The notes beneath the pieces are model-generated. The model saw only the letters and a list, made by a program, of their open reading frames with translations. It was not told the DNA's origin and did no database searches. From Gemmatimonadaceae bacterium (GTDB lineage: Bacteria; Gemmatimonadota; Gemmatimonadetes; Gemmatimonadales; Gemmatimonadaceae): DNA of 7,773 nt. The stretch is taken from the NCBI GenBank assembly GCA_025936015.1, contig JAICUE010000115.1, positions 1 to 7,773 of the forward strand, in the 5' to 3' direction. The position numbers were made by a program, and so were the translations under genes. Positions 5,895 to 7,773 of this stretch are shown here, one piece after another. The stretch's first letter is position 1. Each line of letters begins with the position of its first letter.

Positions 5895-6631
5895 GGTCGA
5901 GCGGACCGCTGCGCCCGTCGATCGACCGCGCGGTGCGCGCCGCGACGCGGGTGCTCGTCGCCGATGCCTCGGAGTCGGCGCGGAAGCTCGTCTGCGATGT
6001 CGTCAAGGAACGCGGGTACACGCTCGTCGAGGCGACCGACGGCGACGAGGCATGGGCAGCATGGGACCGCGAGCGTCCCGCACTCGCGCTCGTCGACTCG
6101 CGTCTCCCGGCTGTCGATGGTGTCGCGGTGTGCGCGCGGATCCGCGCGGCCGATCCGACGCGCTCGACATTTCTCATCGTGCTCGCCGCGCGCGACGGCG
6201 GCACTGATCTCGACCGAATGCTCGACGCCGGCGCCGACGACTATCTCTCCAAGCCGCTCAGCATCGAGCGGATCCGCGCCCGCCTGACGATCGCCGAGCG
6301 ACGGATTCTCCTCGAGGAACAGCGCCTCGCGGCGGAGAGCGAGCTCGCGCGCACGCGCTGGCAAGCCGGAATCGGCGAGACGACGATCGCGGTCGAGCAC
6401 GAGATCAACAACCCGCTCGCCGCGCTGATGGGCTATGCCGCGATGCTCGAGAAATCGCCGACGCTCGATGATGCCGATCGCGCGAACGTGCGCATCATCA
6501 CCGAACAGGCCGAGCGGATCGCGGCGGTCGTGAAGCGTCTCTCGAAGCTGAAGAATCCGCAGTCGGTCGAGTATCTGCAGGGATCGCGGATGATCGACCT
6601 CTCACACTCCGACGCAGACGAGGAAAGCTGA
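5891..6631 (+). CDS. Response-regulator receiver domain fused to HisKA (DHp) domain, no ATPase domain
   Basis: This is a 246-residue cytoplasmic signalling protein. A receiver domain spans about 18-135, with phosphoacceptor D69 (ALVDSRLP), D25 in the acidic pocket and K121 (SKPLS). A helical linker (about 136-160) leads to a HisKA-type segment with the H-box VEHEINNPLAAL (H170) and a second helix to about 220. The protein then ends after a short tail (EYLQGSRMIDLS); no N, G1 or G2 box of a kinase catalytic domain follows, and nfo starts immediately. Two receiver switch positions are unusual: the usual DD pair after beta 1 reads AD, and the Thr/Ser after beta 4 is alanine (VLAAR, A99). It may relay phosphate from another kinase, act as a dimerising adaptor, or be a pseudokinase-like remnant. 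Start ATG overlaps the previous stop by 4 bp with no ribosome-binding site, which suggests coupled translation. The stop overlaps the nfo ATG by one base. Confidence 0.9.
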   Translation: MRSSGPLRPSIDRAVRAATRVLVADASESARKLVCDVVKERGYTLVEATDGDEAWAAWDRERPALALVDSRLPAVDGVAVCARIRAADPTRSTFLIVLAARDGGTDLDRMLDAGADDYLSKPLSIERIRARLTIAERRILLEEQRLAAESELARTRWQAGIGETTIAVEHEINNPLAALMGYAAMLEKSPTLDDADRANVRIITEQAERIAAVVKRLSKLKNPQSVEYLQGSRMIDLSHSDADEES

Positions 6632-7527
6632 TGAGCAGTCGCTATCTCGGGGCGCACACGATCGACAACGGCGGGATCGACATGGCTGTGAAGCGCGCGG
6701 CCGCGGCGGACATGACCGCGATGCAGCTCTTCACCGCGGTGCCGAAGTACTACAACGAGAAGATCGGCGTCCGCCCCGAGCGCGCGGTGCGCTTTCGCGA
6801 TGCGCTGAAGGAGTCGAAGATCCTTCCGCGGAACACGATCGCGCACGCGGCCTACGTGCTCAACGTCGCCACGCCGGACGAGGAGAAGTGGGGGCGGGCG
6901 AACAACGGCCTGACGAAGGAGCTCGAGCGCGCGACGATACTCGGACTCGGCGCGGTCTGCTTTCACCCCGGCGCCGCGACCGACGGTGATCGTCAGGCAG
7001 GGGCGCGCCGAGTGGGGAAGGCGATCACGAACGCGCTGCGCGCGATCGACGGTGACACGAAGGTGCTCATCGAGAACACCGCGGGCGCGGGGAACACCGT
7101 CGGGCGCACGCCGGGCGAAATCGCGGCGATGCTCGCCGACATTCCCGCCGACCTGCAGTCGCGCACCGGCTATGGACTCGACACCTGCCATCTCTTCGCC
7201 GCGGGCTACGACCTCGCGTTCGGCCCCGACGCGCCGTCGCTCGTGCTCGATGAATTCGAGGAGGCGACGGGGCGTCCGCCGTCGTTCTTTCACCTGAACG
7301 ACAGTCAGGGTGCGCTCGGCTCGAACGTCGACCGGCACGTGCTGATCGGTGATGGCGCCATAGGGAAAGAGGCATTCGGCTGGCTGCTCGCCGACCGCCG
7401 CACGATAGGAATTCCGCTCGTGCTCGAGACGCCGCAGAAGAATTACGAGATCGCCGATGATGATCCGAGTCCCGATCCGTGGGACGAGAAAATGATGCGG
7501 CTCCTCGAAACATTGTCTGGGGGTTGA
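6631..7527 (+). CDS. nfo: Endonuclease IV (AP endonuclease family 2)
   Basis: This repairs DNA by cutting the backbone 5' of abasic sites and trimming blocked 3' ends, using three metal ions (typically Zn2+) in a TIM barrel. The 298-residue product is full length. All nine metal ligands of the E. coli enzyme have counterparts: H72 (AHAAY), H112 (CFHPG), E148 (IENTAG), D184 and H187 (GYGLDTCHLFAAGYD), H221 (FHLNDSQG), D234 and H236 (DRH), and E266 (LETP). The N-terminal GAHT replaces the usual GAHVS. Start ATG 6631 follows GAGGAAA by a few bases, the best ribosome-binding site in this operon, and overlaps the preceding stop (TGATG). A Gly-Gly end precedes a hairpin 8 bp after the stop. Confidence 0.97.
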   Translation: MSSRYLGAHTIDNGGIDMAVKRAAAADMTAMQLFTAVPKYYNEKIGVRPERAVRFRDALKESKILPRNTIAHAAYVLNVATPDEEKWGRANNGLTKELERATILGLGAVCFHPGAATDGDRQAGARRVGKAITNALRAIDGDTKVLIENTAGAGNTVGRTPGEIAAMLADIPADLQSRTGYGLDTCHLFAAGYDLAFGPDAPSLVLDEFEEATGRPPSFFHLNDSQGALGSNVDRHVLIGDGAIGKEAFGWLLADRRTIGIPLVLETPQKNYEIADDDPSPDPWDEKMMRLLETLSGG

Positions 7528-7535
7528 GCGTCCCT

Positions 7536-7574
7536 CCCCTCGTGGAACCGCGACGGAGGCGGTTCCCGCAGGGG
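7536..7574 (+). terminator. GC-rich stem-loop after nfo
   Basis: GGAACCGC (7544-7551) pairs with GCGGTTCC (7559-7566) around a 7-nt loop. The stem extends through CG (7541-7542) with CG (7567-7568) and CCCCT (7536-7540) with AGGGG (7570-7574), with one bulged base on each side. It starts 8 nt past the nfo stop, so a terminator for the three-gene operon is likely. GAAAATG rather than a U-tract follows, so it is not a textbook intrinsic terminator. Confidence 0.6.
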
Positions 7575-7725
7575 AAAATGCCCGTGCGAGCAGGGGTGAT
7601 CGGTGTCCGGCGATGCAGTTTTCGCAGGGAAAAACGCCGATTCTCCTATGGGGAAAGACGATTTTCCCTATTGCGCCCCGCGTATGGCCGTATAGTTTGA
7701 GCGCGTCGGACAGGTATTTTCCCTA
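7569..7725. promoter_or_regulatory. Cluster of GGGAAAA-type motifs upstream of next gene
   Basis: Five related 10-bp sites lie in 157 bp: AGGGGAAAAT (7570-7579), CAGGGAAAAA (7625-7634), ATGGGGAAAG (7648-7657), ATTTTCCCTA (7661-7670) and ATTTTCCCTA again (7716-7725). The last two are identical and inverted relative to the first three. Sites three and four form a dyad, GGGAAA (7651-7656) with TTTCCC (7663-7668). The arrangement looks like an operator cluster for the gene starting at 7764. A possible -10 element, TATAGT (7691-7696), lies between the two identical sites, but no well-spaced -35 matches it. The regulator is unknown. Confidence 0.45.
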
Positions 7726-7763
7726 GAGAAACCGCACTCCGATCATCACACAGGAGACAACGC

Positions 7764-7773
7764 ATGGCAGCCA
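7764..7773 (+). CDS. 5' end of a gene running off the window
   Basis: ATG GCA GCC at the right edge follows a strong Shine-Dalgarno, AGGAG at 7752-7756, with 7 nt between. Only Met-Ala-Ala can be read, so the product cannot be named. The GGGAAAA-type motif cluster sits directly upstream, and the nfo hairpin suggests this gene has its own transcript. Confidence 0.6.

Noticed and set aside
6433..7338. Minus-strand frame of 301 codons opposite nfo
   Set aside because: It is a shadow frame with Arg/Val-rich composition; nfo on the plus strand has all nine metal ligands.
7479..7700. 73-codon plus-strand frame overlapping the end of nfo and the motif cluster
   Set aside because: It starts inside nfo, is Arg-rich without family resemblance, and crosses the post-nfo hairpin.

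Overview
The window is GC-rich bacterial chromosome with compact genes, strong third-position G/C and decorated intergenic spacers. Codon style, the double cupredoxin lipoprotein and the short-period repeats in the spacers suggest Gemmatimonadota or a similar soil phylum. That placement is an impression from the sequence, not a database result. I see no tRNA, rRNA, CRISPR array or transposase.

Layout: a plus-strand gene, panD (306-683), follows about 300 bp of repeats. It converges on three minus-strand genes, read right to left: pruA-type L-glutamate gamma-semialdehyde dehydrogenase (4859-3132), a PhzF-family isomerase-like enzyme (2879-1971), and a lipoprotein with two type-1-copper cupredoxin domains (1848-979). 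A perfect 14-bp stem-loop (942-973) lies in the convergent gap. The 228-bp divergent spacer at 4860-5087 is filled by a large inverted array of 7-bp repeats. From it a plus-strand operon departs: a BNR/Asp-box lipoprotein (5088-5894), a receiver plus HisKA protein with no ATPase domain (5891-6631), and endonuclease IV, nfo (6631-7527). The operon's reading frames overlap by 4 bp and 1 bp, so translation is probably coupled. A hairpin follows nfo. The last 200 bp hold a cluster of GGGAAAA-type motifs in both orientations ahead of a new gene that begins at 7764 and runs off the window.

Functionally most genes are housekeeping: beta-alanine for pantothenate/CoA (panD), proline/arginine catabolism (pruA) and abasic-site repair (nfo). 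The less ordinary parts are (i) three unrelated repeat families in three spacers, one of which supplies the start codon of the BNR lipoprotein; (ii) a receiver-DHp protein lacking a kinase catalytic domain, coupled to a DNA repair enzyme; (iii) the duplicated copper-site lipoprotein; and (iv) the motif cluster upstream of the last gene. I found no clear sign of a wholly new defence or mobile system.
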